Positions 43,427 through 52,879 are shown, numbered from the stretch's first letter. The stretch: DNA of 64,000 bases from CADEED01 sp035995425 (GCA_035995425.1 DASYKM010000163.1:1-64000), one strand, 5' to 3'. Numbers and translations are program-made. The notes: generated from the sequence alone by a model not told the origin.

Positions 43427-46400
43427 GTGTCCATTCATGTCGCGCTCAATCACGTCACGCACTATCGCTACGACCGGCTCGTGGCGCTCGGTCCGCAGAT
43501 CGTCCGCCTCCGGCCCGCGCCGCACTGCCGGACGCGCATCCTCTCCTATTCGCTCAAGGTCACCCCCGGCAAGCACTTCGTGAACTGGCAGCAGGACCCG
43601 GAGGCTAACTACCTTGCGCGGTTCGTGTTTCCGGACAAGACGCGCGAGTTGCGCATCGAGGTCGACCTGGTCGCCGAGATGGCGGTGCTCAATCCGTTCG
43701 ACTTCTTCCTCGAGCCCTACGCGGAAACTTTTCCGTTCGGCTACCAGGGCGCGGAGAAACGCGACCTCGCGCCCTACCTGGTCATGTTCCGCGGCGAGCC
43801 GCTGTTCAAGGAATACCTGCGCACCATTCCGCGCGATCGCAAGCGCACCATCGATTTTCTGGTCGAGCTCAACGCCAGGCTCGCCAACGACATCAAGTAC
43901 CTGATCCGCATGGAGCCCGGCGTGCAGACGCCCGAGCTCACGCTGCTCAAGAAGTCCGGTTCGTGCCGTGACTCATCGTGGCTGCTGGTGCAACTGCTGC
44001 GGCACATGGGTCTCGCGGCGCGGTTCGTGTCCGGCTACCTGATCCAGCTCACCGCCGACATGAAGTCGCTCGACGGGCCGTCGGGACCGGAGAAGGATTT
44101 CACCGACCTCCATGCCTGGTGCGAGGTCTATCTACCGGGCGCCGGCTGGATCGGGCTCGACCCCACCTCCGGGCTGCTCGCGGGCGAGGGTCACATTCCG
44201 CTCGCCTGCACGCCGGAGCCTGGCGCCGCCGCGCCCGTGACCGGCGGCGTCGACAAGGCCGAGGTCGAATTCGAGCACCGCATGGGAGTGGAGCGCGTCT
44301 GGGAAGCGCCGCGCGTCACCAAGCCTTACACCGAGGCGCAGTGGACCGAAATCGAGAAGCTGGGCCACGCCATCGACGCGCAGCTCCTGTCGGGCGACGT
44401 GCGCCTGACGATGGGTGGCGAGCCCACGTTCGTGTCGGTGGACGATCCCGATGGACCGGAGTGGAACACCACCGCCGTGGGACCCGACAAGCGCCGGCTG
44501 GCGGTCGAGCTCTACGGGCGCCTCAAGAAGAAATACGCGTCGCAAGGGTTGTCGCACTTCGGCCAGGGCAAGTGGTATCCGGGCGAACAACTGCCGCGCT
44601 GGTCGCTCAATTGCTTCTGGCGCCGCGACGGCGAGCCGATCTGGAAAAACCCCGCGCTGCTCGACGACGAGAAGCAGGACCGTGGTGTCAACGCCGGCGT
44701 CGCCGGACTATTTCTCGTCGGCGTCGCCGAGCGACTGGGGTTGCCGCCGGAATATGTGTTCGCCGCTTTCGAAGACGCTTTCTATTACATGTGGCGCGAA
44801 CGCCGGCTGCCGGCGAACGTCGACCCGTTCAAGTCGAAACTCGGCGACGCGGTAGAGCGCGCACGACTGGCGCGCGTGTTCGAGCAGGGTCTCGACAGTG
44901 TTGTCGGCCATGTGCTGCCCGTGTCGCGCCACGTTTCCGGCGATCGCTGGCAGACCGGGGACTGGTTCCTGCGCCGCGATCGTTGCTATCTGGTTCCCGG
45001 CGATTCGCCGCTGGGTCTGCGGCTGCCGCTCGACTCCATGCCGTGGGTCAAGAAAGAAGACTATCCGTACACCAGCGAGCCCGACCCGATGGCGGCCCCG
45101 CGCCCGCTGGCTGCCGCGGCCGAGATTCGCCGCCAGTTGCGCGAAACGGAAGTTCGCGACGCCAACGCGGCGGCGACTCGCACCAGCGGCAAGGCCCGCG
45201 ATGGAGTCGTGGCACCGGCCGAAGCCCCGCTCGCGCAGACCTCCGCCAGCGAGATCACGCGCACCGCCATGTGTGCCGAGCCGCGCAACGGCGTGCTCTA
45301 CATATTCATGCCGCCCACCGACAAGCTCGAGGACTATCTCGAGCTCGTGGCCGCGGTCGAAGCCACCGCCGCCGACATGGATACGCCGGTGGTGCTCGAA
45401 GGCTACGAGCCGCCCAAGGATCCGCGCCTGAATCGCTTCAGCGTGACGCCCGATCCGGGTGTCATCGAAGTGAACATCCATCCCTCGGGCAGCTGGGATG
45501 AGCTGGTCGATCGCACCACGCACCTGTATGGCGTCGCGCGCGAGACCCGGCTAACTACTGAAAAGTTCATGATCGACGGCCGCCACACCGGCACCGGCGG
45601 CGGCAATCATTTCGTGCTCGGTGGCGCCACGCCCACCGATTCGCCCTTCCTGCGCCGCCCGGACTTGTTGCGCAGCCTGCTGGCCTACTGGCACAACCAT
45701 CCGGCGTTGTCATATCTGTTCAGCGGCCTGTTCGTCGGCCCCACCTCGCAGGCACCGCGCATCGACGAGGCGCGCAACGACTCGCTGTACGAGCTCGAGC
45801 TGGCGTTCAAACAACTGCCGCCCATCGGCCTCGCCACGCCGCCCTGGACCGTCGACCGCCTGTTCCGCAACCTGCTGATCGACTCCACCGGCAACACGCA
45901 TCGCTCGGAGTTCTGCATCGACAAGATGTTCTCGCCCGACGGCAACACCGGTCGGCTCGGGTTGCTCGAGATGCGTGCGTTCGAGATGCCGCCGCACGAG
46001 CGCATGAGCCTCACGCAGCAGCTCATGTTGCGTTCGCTGGTGGCGCGTTTCTGGCGGGATCCTTACATCCCGCCGCGGTTGGCGCGCTGGGGCACCGAGC
46101 TGCACGATCGCTTCATGCTGCCGTACTTCGTCGAGCAGGACCTGCAGGACGTCATCGCCGAGCAGAATGCGGCCGGTTTTCCGCTCAAGGCCGAGTGGTT
46201 CGCGCCGCACTTCGAATTCCGCTTTCCCAAGTACGGCGACTTCGCGACGCTCGGAACGGAAGTGGAGCTGCGCCAGGCGCTCGAGCCCTGGCACGTCATG
46301 GGCGAGGAGGGTGCCGCCGGCGGCGCGGTGCGTTACGTGGACTCATCGGTCGAACGCCTGCAGGTGAAGGTCACGGGTCTCGCGCCGGATCGTTTCACGC

Positions 46401-46762
46401 TCAGCTGCAACGGACGACGAATCCCGTTACGGCCCACGGGCACCGTTGGCGAGTTCGTGGCCGGTGTGCGTTACAAGGCCTGGGCGCCGCCGTCCGCGCT
46501 GCATCCGCTAATCCCGGCGCACTCGCCGCTCACCTTCGATCTGGTCGACACATGGATGAATCGCTCGATGGGCGGCGCGCAGTATCACGTGGCGCATCCG
46601 GGTGGGCTCAGCTACGAAACCTTCCCGGTGAATGCGCTCGAGTCGGAAGCTCGCCGCCTGGCACGATTTGTCAGAATGGGTCACACGCCGAAACGGGTCG
46701 CACCCGTGGTCGATACGCCAAACATCGAATTCCCGTTCACGCTCGATCTGCGTAAAGTCTGA
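43427..46762 (+). CDS. Transglutaminase-like protein fused to DUF2126 (COG1305-COG4196)
   Basis: The 1111-residue protein starts at GTG 43427. The N-terminal bacterial transglutaminase module (about 1-270) retains the Cys180 (SGSCRDSSW), His229 (LHAWCEV) and Asp245 (LDPTSG) triad. The rest is DUF2126, with conserved TMGGEPTFVSVDDPDGPEW and a C-terminal GLSYETFPVNALEAE-type ending. It is the expected partner of alpha-E and ATP-grasp proteins. The following ATP-grasp/alpha-E fusion starts three bases after its stop. Confidence 0.95.
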   Translation: MSIHVALNHVTHYRYDRLVALGPQIVRLRPAPHCRTRILSYSLKVTPGKHFVNWQQDPEANYLARFVFPDKTRELRIEVDLVAEMAVLNPFDFFLEPYAETFPFGYQGAEKRDLAPYLVMFRGEPLFKEYLRTIPRDRKRTIDFLVELNARLANDIKYLIRMEPGVQTPELTLLKKSGSCRDSSWLLVQLLRHMGLAARFVSGYLIQLTADMKSLDGPSGPEKDFTDLHAWCEVYLPGAGWIGLDPTSGLLAGEGHIPLACTPEPGAAAPVTGGVDKAEVEFEHRMGVERVWEAPRVTKPYTEAQWTEIEKLGHAIDAQLLSGDVRLTMGGEPTFVSVDDPDGPEWNTTAVGPDKRRLAVELYGRLKKKYASQGLSHFGQGKWYPGEQLPRWSLNCFWRRDGEPIWKNPALLDDEKQDRGVNAGVAGLFLVGVAERLGLPPEYVFAAFEDAFYYMWRERRLPANVDPFKSKLGDAVERARLARVFEQGLDSVVGHVLPVSRHVSGDRWQTGDWFLRRDRCYLVPGDSPLGLRLPLDSMPWVKKEDYPYTSEPDPMAAPRPLAAAAEIRRQLRETEVRDANAAATRTSGKARDGVVAPAEAPLAQTSASEITRTAMCAEPRNGVLYIFMPPTDKLEDYLELVAAVEATAADMDTPVVLEGYEPPKDPRLNRFSVTPDPGVIEVNIHPSGSWDELVDRTTHLYGVARETRLTTEKFMIDGRHTGTGGGNHFVLGGATPTDSPFLRRPDLLRSLLAYWHNHPALSYLFSGLFVGPTSQAPRIDEARNDSLYELELAFKQLPPIGLATPPWTVDRLFRNLLIDSTGNTHRSEFCIDKMFSPDGNTGRLGLLEMRAFEMPPHERMSLTQQLMLRSLVARFWRDPYIPPRLARWGTELHDRFMLPYFVEQDLQDVIAEQNAAGFPLKAEWFAPHFEFRFPKYGDFATLGTEVELRQALEPWHVMGEEGAAGGAVRYVDSSVERLQVKVTGLAPDRFTLSCNGRRIPLRPTGTVGEFVAGVRYKAWAPPSALHPLIPAHSPLTFDLVDTWMNRSMGGAQYHVAHPGGLSYETFPVNALESEARRLARFVRMGHTPKRVAPVVDTPNIEFPFTLDLRKV

Positions 46763-46765
46763 TGG

Positions 46766-49210
46766 GTGGATGCATCTAAAAATATGCGCGCCGTACTCGA
46801 GCCCGCGGTCCTTCAACGATACGATGAACTGAACGATGCCGCGGGCGCGATGCGCGCGCACTGGCGTCCGCTCATCGACCGGCTGCGCGCCGACGACTCG
46901 CCCGATGCGGTGCGCCGATCGCTCGAGCTCACGCGCCGGCTGGTGGTGGAAAATGGCGTCACCTACAACGTCTACGCCGACCCGCAGGGCGCCGACCGTC
47001 CCTGGGCTCTCGATCCCTTGCCGTTCGTATTGCCGGCCGTCGAGTGGCAGGCCATCGAAGCGGGAGTCGCGCAGCGCGCCAGGCTGCTGAACGCCTTGTT
47101 GGCCGACCTCTACGGCCCGCAGCGGCTGCTGGCCGAAGGCCACCTGCCCGCCGAGCTGCCGTTCGGCCATCCTAACTACCTGTGGCCCTGCCACGACCTC
47201 AAGCCCGCCGACGGCACCTGGCTGCACGTGTACGCCGCCGACCTGGCGCGCGCGCCGGACGGCCGCTGGTGGTTGCTCGCGGATCGCACCCAGGCGCCCT
47301 CGGGCGCCGGCTATGCACTCGAGAACCGCGAAATCCTCGAGCAAGTGCACGCCGAGGCCATTCCCGACATGGCAGTGCGCCGCGTGCGCGGATTCTTCGG
47401 GCACCTCCGGGAAAGAATGCTGAATGCCGCCGGTGACGAATCGCCACTCGCGGTCATCCTCACTCCCGGTCCGTACAACGAGACGTATTTCGAGCATGCC
47501 TACCTGGCGCGCCAGCTCGGCATGCCGCTGGTGGAGGGCAGCGATCTCACCGTGCGCGGCGACACGGTGTTCCTGAAGACACTGGGCGGACTGCGCCGCG
47601 TGCATTCCATCCTGCGCCGCCTCGACGACGACTACTGCGATCCCCTGGAGCTGCGCGGCGACTCGGCGCTCGGCGTGCCCGGACTCATCGGCAGCTTGCG
47701 CGCCGGACGCGTCATGGTTTCAAACGCGCCGGGCACGGGCGTGCTCGAATCGGCGGCCTGGCTCGGGTTCCTGCCGCCGATTTCCGAGCGGCTCATCGGC
47801 GAGAAGCTGCTGCTGCCGGAAATCGCCACGTGGTGGCTGGGCGAGAAGCCCGCGCTCGAATACGTGCTCGCCAATCTCGACCGCCTGGTGATCAAGCCTA
47901 CCTACCCGAATCAGCGCTTCGAGCCGATGTTCGGCCGCGAATTCGAGGGCAAGGCGCGCGATCTGCTGGTCGAGCGCCTGCGCAACCGGCCTTACGCCTA
48001 TGTCGCGCAGGAGCACGTGCGCCTGTCGCAGGCGCCGGTGTGGAAATCCGCGGCCAGCCCGGAGCTCGGCGCGCGGGCGCTGACCATCCGTGTCTACGCG
48101 GTGGTGACTCCAGAGGGCGTGCGCGTGATGCCCGGAGGTCTCGCGCGCGTTGCCAATGAGGCGGCGGCCGACGTGGTGTCCACGCAGCGCGGCGGCGGCG
48201 CCAAGGACATCTGGGTTCTCAGCGAGGACCCGCACGAAGACACGCTCGCGACCGTGCAGTCGGGAAAGTGGGCCAACCTGCAGCGCCAGGACTACATCCC
48301 ATCGCGCCTGGTCGAAAATCTCTACTGGCTGGGCCGCTATACCGTGCGCTGCGAGAACACCGCGCGACTGCTGCTGCGCACGCTGGGCGCGCGCAGTGAC
48401 GCGCGCGTCTGGGCACACTCGCGGCAGATCTGCCGCGATCTCGGCGTGGTCGCCGCGGACGGCGAAATTTTCGATGCGCTGCGCGTCCGCGACTCGCAGG
48501 GATTGCAGGCCGACGTCAAACACGTCGCCTGGTGCGCATCGCAGGTGCGCAACCGGCTGTCGGCGCGTTATTGGCGGGGCGTGGTGGGGCTGCAGCGGCA
48601 GATGCAGGAGGCCATGGCCACGCGCGGCAGCAGCCGCGAAATCTACGAACGACTATTGCTGTCGCTCGCGGCGCTCACCGGATTTTCCGAAGAAGACATG
48701 ATGCACGACGAAGGCTGGCGCGTGATGCGGCTCGGCCGGCGCATCGAACGCATGCAATTCGTGGCGGGCATCCTCGCACGGCAGCTCGTCAGTGCGCACG
48801 CCACGCGGCCCGAGGCCGTGGAGTGGCTGCTCGACGTCTGCGACAGCGCGCCTATCTACCGTGCCCGCTATTTCGGCACGCCGCGGCTGTCGCAGATGCT
48901 CAACCTGCTGCTGTACGACGATGGCCATCCGATGGCGCTGGCTTTTCACCGCCGCTCCATCGATCGCGACCTGGACGACCTGGCAAGAAGCCTGAGCGGC
49001 GAGCGCGAACGCGGCGTTCCCGACGTGCCGTTGCTGCCCCAGGGCTCGGCCGAGCTGCTGGATGCGCCGGGTGAGGGCGGCGATGAGGCGCGCGCCGCGC
49101 TCGCCGCCGAGATGACCGAGCTCGCGACGCGCACCGCGGACCTGTCCGACCGGCTGTCGCGCCGTTACTTCGCGCTCATAGAATCCGACGCGCACGCTCT
49201 CGCCACATGA
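46766..49210 (+). CDS. Fused permuted ATP-grasp and alpha-E protein
   Basis: The 814-residue protein joins a COG2308-like ATP-grasp domain (about 1-490; VILTPGPYNETYFEHAYLARQLG, RLVIKPTYPNQRF) to a COG2307-like alpha-E domain (about 495-790; SRLVENLYWLGRYTVRCENTARLL). In the minus-strand half of this locus the same two domains are separate genes. GTG 46766 is taken as start; ATG 46784 is possible. Confidence 0.94.
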   Translation: MDASKNMRAVLEPAVLQRYDELNDAAGAMRAHWRPLIDRLRADDSPDAVRRSLELTRRLVVENGVTYNVYADPQGADRPWALDPLPFVLPAVEWQAIEAGVAQRARLLNALLADLYGPQRLLAEGHLPAELPFGHPNYLWPCHDLKPADGTWLHVYAADLARAPDGRWWLLADRTQAPSGAGYALENREILEQVHAEAIPDMAVRRVRGFFGHLRERMLNAAGDESPLAVILTPGPYNETYFEHAYLARQLGMPLVEGSDLTVRGDTVFLKTLGGLRRVHSILRRLDDDYCDPLELRGDSALGVPGLIGSLRAGRVMVSNAPGTGVLESAAWLGFLPPISERLIGEKLLLPEIATWWLGEKPALEYVLANLDRLVIKPTYPNQRFEPMFGREFEGKARDLLVERLRNRPYAYVAQEHVRLSQAPVWKSAASPELGARALTIRVYAVVTPEGVRVMPGGLARVANEAAADVVSTQRGGGAKDIWVLSEDPHEDTLATVQSGKWANLQRQDYIPSRLVENLYWLGRYTVRCENTARLLLRTLGARSDARVWAHSRQICRDLGVVAADGEIFDALRVRDSQGLQADVKHVAWCASQVRNRLSARYWRGVVGLQRQMQEAMATRGSSREIYERLLLSLAALTGFSEEDMMHDEGWRVMRLGRRIERMQFVAGILARQLVSAHATRPEAVEWLLDVCDSAPIYRARYFGTPRLSQMLNLLLYDDGHPMALAFHRRSIDRDLDDLARSLSGERERGVPDVPLLPQGSAELLDAPGEGGDEARAALAAEMTELATRTADLSDRLSRRYFALIESDAHALAT

Positions 49211-49219
49211 GTAGACCAC

Positions 49220-50140
49220 TTGAGTAGACAATACCGGGTCCGCCACGAGACCAGCTACGAGTACGCCGCCGACGTGGTGCATTCGCATCACCTGCTGCAC
49301 CTCGTGCCGCGCCCCGCTCCGTACCAGGAGTGCCTGGAGCACGAGATCGAAATCGATCCGCCCTCGCATCGGCGTACGAACGAGCTCGACGCCTTCGGCA
49401 ATCCGATGATCCGCATCGAGCTGGCGCAGCCGCATCGCGAGCTGCGCGTGGTGTCGCAAATGCAGATCGAGGTGCACGCGCGTCCGGCCGTGCCGCTCGA
49501 CACCAGCGAGCCGTGGGAGCAGGTGCGCGCCGAGTTCGCCTATCGCGGTGCCTGGCCGTCGCGCGACCAGCTCGACGCCGCGCGATTCCGCCACGAATCC
49601 CCGCACGTGCGTCTCAAACAGGCTTTCACCGACTACTCCGTGGCCTGCTTTCCGCAGGGGCGCGCGCTGCTCGCCTGCGCCGAAGCGCTGAGCACCAAGC
49701 TGCACAAGGACATCGAGTACGTACCCGGCGTCACCAACATCAGCACCTCGCCGACCGAAGTGCTCGAGACGCGTCGTGGCGTCTGCCAGGACTTCGCGCA
49801 CCTGATGATTTCCTGCCTGCGCTCGCGCGGCTTGCCGGCGCGCTACGTGAGCGGCTATCTGCGCACCAACGCCACGCAGACGGACAGCAGCGAGAAGTTA
49901 GTCGGCGATGCCGCCTCGCATGCCTGGGTCGCGGTCTGGAGCCCGCCGTTCGGCTGGATCGAATTCGACCCCACCAACGGCTGCTTCGCCGGCATCGATC
50001 ACATCGCCGTCGCCTGGGGCCGCGACTTCGGCGACGTCTCGCCGTTGCGCGGCGTGATCCTCGGTGGCGCCGATCACAAGTTGTCGGTGACGGTGCTGGT
50101 GGAATTGGCGGCCGAATCGGCCACCGGGCTATTGGCGTAG
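49220..50140 (+). CDS. Bacterial transglutaminase-like protein (COG1305)
   Basis: The 306-residue protein has the bacterial transglutaminase N-terminal beta domain (MSRQYRVRHETSYEYAADVV) and the papain-like triad Cys189 (GVCQDFAHL), His234 (SHAWVAVW) and Asp250 (FDPTNG). No signal peptide is present. TTG 49220 is the likely start, ten bases after the fusion gene. Probably an amide- or peptide-processing enzyme of the ATP-grasp system. Confidence 0.94.
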   Translation: MSRQYRVRHETSYEYAADVVHSHHLLHLVPRPAPYQECLEHEIEIDPPSHRRTNELDAFGNPMIRIELAQPHRELRVVSQMQIEVHARPAVPLDTSEPWEQVRAEFAYRGAWPSRDQLDAARFRHESPHVRLKQAFTDYSVACFPQGRALLACAEALSTKLHKDIEYVPGVTNISTSPTEVLETRRGVCQDFAHLMISCLRSRGLPARYVSGYLRTNATQTDSSEKLVGDAASHAWVAVWSPPFGWIEFDPTNGCFAGIDHIAVAWGRDFGDVSPLRGVILGGADHKLSVTVLVELAAESATGLLA

Positions 50141-50169
50141 CGCAGGAAGTTCTTCCACCGCGCAGCCAT

Positions 50170-50805
50170 TCAGAAGTTCTCCGGGAACCGCGCCATATTG
50201 GGCGAATACAACGCCTTGATCTTCGGCAGGTCGGCCGCGACGTCACCCGTGGGCACGAACGGCGGCAGGATCATCACCAGCTTCTCCGGGTAGTTCAGCG
50301 CCACCGGAACGATGGGCACATTCGCTTCAGTGGCGATGTAGTAGAACCCGAGTTTCCATTCCTTCACCTTGCCGCGCGTTCCCTCGGGCGTGACCGTGAT
50401 GGACATCTTTTCGCGCCGCGAAAATTCGGCGACGCAGGCACGCACGACATTGCCGCCGCGCGCGCGGTCGATGGGCATGCCACCGAAGCGGCGCGCGAGG
50501 ATCCCGAGCGGCCAGAAAAACACCGTGTGCTTCGCCAGCCAGCTGTTGTCGAGCCGCAGCACCAGATACGCGCAGAAGCCGTGGAAGAAATCCCAGTTGG
50601 ACGTATGCGGCGCCACGATGAGCACGTATTTCGGAACGTCCGGGATGTTGCCGGCGATGCGCCAGCCGGAAATCCGCATGAGCAGCACGCCCAGGTGACG
50701 GCGCCAGCGCGCCCGGACCTGAGGCGCGTGCGGTGGAAGCGTGGGAAAACCCGGATCGGGAGAACGAGGAGGAGTCGCGGAAGGGTCGGCTGGACGCTGT
50801 GACAT
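50170..50805 (-). CDS. PlsC-like 1-acylglycerol-3-phosphate acyltransferase family protein
   Basis: The 211-residue protein has the HX4D motif (APHTSNWDFF), the FGGMPIDRARG block and TPEGTRGKV, the core motifs of glycerolipid acyltransferases. A proline-rich N-terminal extension precedes. It is a short member, typical of the group that acylates lysophospholipids or ornithine-type lipids. It converges on the transglutaminase gene. Confidence 0.9.
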   Translation of the reverse strand: MSQRPADPSATPPRSPDPGFPTLPPHAPQVRARWRRHLGVLLMRISGWRIAGNIPDVPKYVLIVAPHTSNWDFFHGFCAYLVLRLDNSWLAKHTVFFWPLGILARRFGGMPIDRARGGNVVRACVAEFSRREKMSITVTPEGTRGKVKEWKLGFYYIATEANVPIVPVALNYPEKLVMILPPFVPTGDVAADLPKIKALYSPNMARFPENF

Positions 50806-50879
50806 GCCGCGCGATGGTAGCCCAGATGGACACCATGGCGCCTCGCCGAACCCGGGGAGCCCGCCGAAATGGCGGTCGA

Positions 50880-50935
50880 GAGGCGGACACCGTTCCCCGC
50901 TAGAGGGGGGATGGGGGAACCGGTGTCCGCGCCTC
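50880..50935. repeat. Imperfect inverted repeat (GGCGGACACCG type)
   Basis: AGGCGGACACCGTTCCCC and GGGGAACCGGTGTCCGCGCCT pair with a one-base and a two-base bulge around a purine-rich 15-nt loop. It lies between two minus-strand genes. Its sequence is unrelated to the GGTACCGGG palindromes. Confidence 0.75.
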
Positions 50936-50981
50936 GCCGTGTTCGAGAGTGCGGTCGATAGTTAGCTCCTCGGTATTGTGC

Positions 50982-51314
50982 TCAGCTCTTCAGCGGAATC
51001 GACTTGAACGAAACGATCTCACCGGTCGGCGTGGCCTTGCACGAGGCCTTGGCCAGCAGGGTCCTGGTCTTGCTGTGACGCGCGTACACCGTGAAGGCGT
51101 ACGGGTCGGTGAGGTCGGAGACGAAAGCGCTCGGCGCCTTGACCGTGTACGTCGGCAGCGTGTCCGCCTTCGCCATCGTCTCGATCAGGGCCTTGCTGCA
51201 GGCGGCGAGCGCCGGTGTCACGGCGACGGTGCCGGCATTGGCGTACGACGCGAAGCTGACCAGCGCGGCCGCCAGCAGATATTTGCTCAGATACTTTGAA
51301 GTTCGACGAATCAT
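50982..51314 (-). CDS. Small secreted protein
   Basis: The 110-residue protein has a signal peptide (LLAAALVSFASYANAG) and a single beta-rich domain with two cysteines (ALAACSKALIE and LAKASCKATPTG) that could form a disulphide. No family is recognised. The start is ATG 51314 with CAGGAG upstream. It lies just downstream of the LysR gene. Confidence 0.68.
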   Translation of the reverse strand: MIRRTSKYLSKYLLAAALVSFASYANAGTVAVTPALAACSKALIETMAKADTLPTYTVKAPSAFVSDLTDPYAFTVYARHSKTRTLLAKASCKATPTGEIVSFKSIPLKS

Positions 51315-51362
51315 GTTGCACTCCTGACAATGTTTGAAATCCACGATTGTCAAACTACCGGC

Positions 51363-52295
51363 TCAGGCCTGCACTAACAAACGAGAAGATTCTGGGCGAG
51401 CATCAATTTTCCTCATTGGCGCGGCGAGCTCCATCAGCCAGGCGCACAAGGCGCGGATGTCGTCGCGGTTTTCGTCTTCGGTGCGCACCAGGAGCGTGTA
51501 CTCCTCCTGTGTCACGAGCTCGTCATCGAACACGCGCAGCAGCCGGCCGCTGTCGAACTTGCGGCGCGAGAGCTCGGCGGGCAGCAGCGCGATGCCGATG
51601 CTCTTCTCGGCGGCACGCGTGGCCGCCGACATCGAGTCGATGCGCACGATCTGCGCGGGCTGCAGCGATTTCATGCCGACCGCCGTGGCCCAGCGATCCC
51701 AGTCGTCGCGGCGCGCCTCGTGCACCAGCAGCGTGTGCGAGTTCAGATCTTCATAGCGGCGCACCGGGCGCTCCAGGAAGAGCTCGGGCGAGCAGGCCGG
51801 GACCATCGTCTGCGCGAACAGCGCGTGGGCGATCAGCGCGTTGTTCCAGGGACCCGACCCAACTACCACCGAGATGTCCGCTTCGGCGGCGTGCGTGCGA
51901 CCGTGTACGCCCTGCGTCTCGATGCGCAGGTCGATGCCGTCGTGCAGCTTCGAGAATTCTGACAGCCGCGGCAGCAGCATCTCGCTCGCGAAATATGCCG
52001 GCACGTGCAGCCGCACGCTGTTGCGGCCATAGCGGGCGCGCAACTGTTCGGTGACCGATTCCAGCCGCGTGAACAGATCGTCTATCTGCTCGAGGTATCG
52101 CGAACCGGCGTCGGTTAACGCGAGAGATCGTGCACTACGCGAAAACAGCGGCAGGCCGAGCTGCGTTTCCAGCGTCTTGATCTGGTGGCTGACCGCCGAC
52201 GGCGTGATGCAGAGCTCATCGGCCGCGACCGCGAAGCTCGAATGTTTGGCGGCGATCTGAAAGGTCTTGATGGCCTTCAGTGAAGGAGTACGCAT
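51363..52295 (-). CDS. LysR-type transcriptional regulator (GcvA-like)
   Basis: The 310-residue protein has an N-terminal winged helix-turn-helix (FAVAADELCITPSAVSHQIKTLETQLGLPLFSR, about residues 21-53) and a type 2 periplasmic-binding-like effector domain. The PSAVSHQI recognition helix is GcvA-like. Its target is unknown; the small secreted protein at 50982 is on the same strand and downstream. Confidence 0.93.
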   Translation of the reverse strand: MRTPSLKAIKTFQIAAKHSSFAVAADELCITPSAVSHQIKTLETQLGLPLFSRSARSLALTDAGSRYLEQIDDLFTRLESVTEQLRARYGRNSVRLHVPAYFASEMLLPRLSEFSKLHDGIDLRIETQGVHGRTHAAEADISVVVGSGPWNNALIAHALFAQTMVPACSPELFLERPVRRYEDLNSHTLLVHEARRDDWDRWATAVGMKSLQPAQIVRIDSMSAATRAAEKSIGIALLPAELSRRKFDSGRLLRVFDDELVTQEEYTLLVRTEDENRDDIRALCAWLMELAAPMRKIDARPESSRLLVQA

Positions 52296-52654
52296 TCCAT
52301 TGGATCACCCGAGGACTCAGCGAAAAAGCTGCGATGGGTGGAGTAAAGCAAGCTGCGTGCCATCGGCGGAAATGGCGTAAGTGCATGTTCTTATTCGACG
52401 CGCACCTTTGACGTGCCGTCAGATTGTTCGACCTTGGCGCGCGTTTCGCCGCGTTGCACCGAGGGGAGTGGTACCGGGTTGGGATTCTCGTGAGAAGCGG
52501 ATATGTCACTTTCTTGCAATGCAGCTGTGCCGCTTCTCACGAGAATCCCAACCCGGTACCACCCCCTGACTTTTTCTTAACTTGCCCGCCATCGGTGGCT
52601 CACGGGCGCGGCTCCAGACTTTCGCCGCTGCAATCGGCAGCGTCTCTTCCGGAC
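52296..52654. other. Divergent intergenic region holding palindrome copy E
   Basis: About 360 bases between the LysR and PsiF-like genes. Apart from the palindrome (52468-52562) I see no gene. A weak AT-rich patch (GTTCTTATTCGACG near 52388) might hold promoter elements. Confidence 0.5.
52468..52562. repeat. Long palindromic repeat, copy E
   Basis: Arms 52468-52500 and 52530-52562 are perfect 33-bp reverse complements around a 29-nt loop. Over the arm the sequence is nearly the same as copy A, while the loop is unrelated. Unlike B and D, it lies between divergent genes, so it does not end either neighbour. Confidence 0.95.
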
Positions 52655-52879
52655 ATGCCCATGAAACTGTTATCGACCCTGACCATCGCCGCCCTCATGA
52701 CTGCCGGCAGCGCGTTCGCCGCCACCACGCCGACGGCCACGCCGGCCGCTGCCGCGACTCCCGCGGTCAAGCACGAATCCGGCATGCACTGCGAGAAGCA
52801 GGCGCACGAGAAGAAGCTGACGGGCGATGAAGAGAAGAAATTCGTCAAGGAATGCAAGGAAGGCAAGAAGGCGAGCTGA
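52655..52879 (+). CDS. Small secreted PsiF-repeat-like protein
   Basis: The 74-residue protein has a signal peptide (LLSTLTIAALMTAGSAFAA), a Thr/Ala/Pro-rich linker and one PsiF-like repeat: CEKQAHEKKLTGDEEKKFVKEC. PsiF in Escherichia coli is phosphate-starvation inducible, with unknown function. A second in-frame ATG is at 52661; neither has a strong ribosome-binding site. Confidence 0.78.
   Translation: MPMKLLSTLTIAALMTAGSAFAATTPTATPAAAATPAVKHESGMHCEKQAHEKKLTGDEEKKFVKECKEGKKAS

Noticed and set aside
43978..45501. 507-residue plus-strand open frame within the transglutaminase gene
   Set aside because: Arg-rich shadow frame inside the DUF2126 fusion; high-GC DNA often leaves such frames open.
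40790..50140. Anbu/proteasome-like peptidase as part of the ATP-grasp locus
   Set aside because: No frame in or near the locus shows the Ntn-hydrolase N terminus expected for it.
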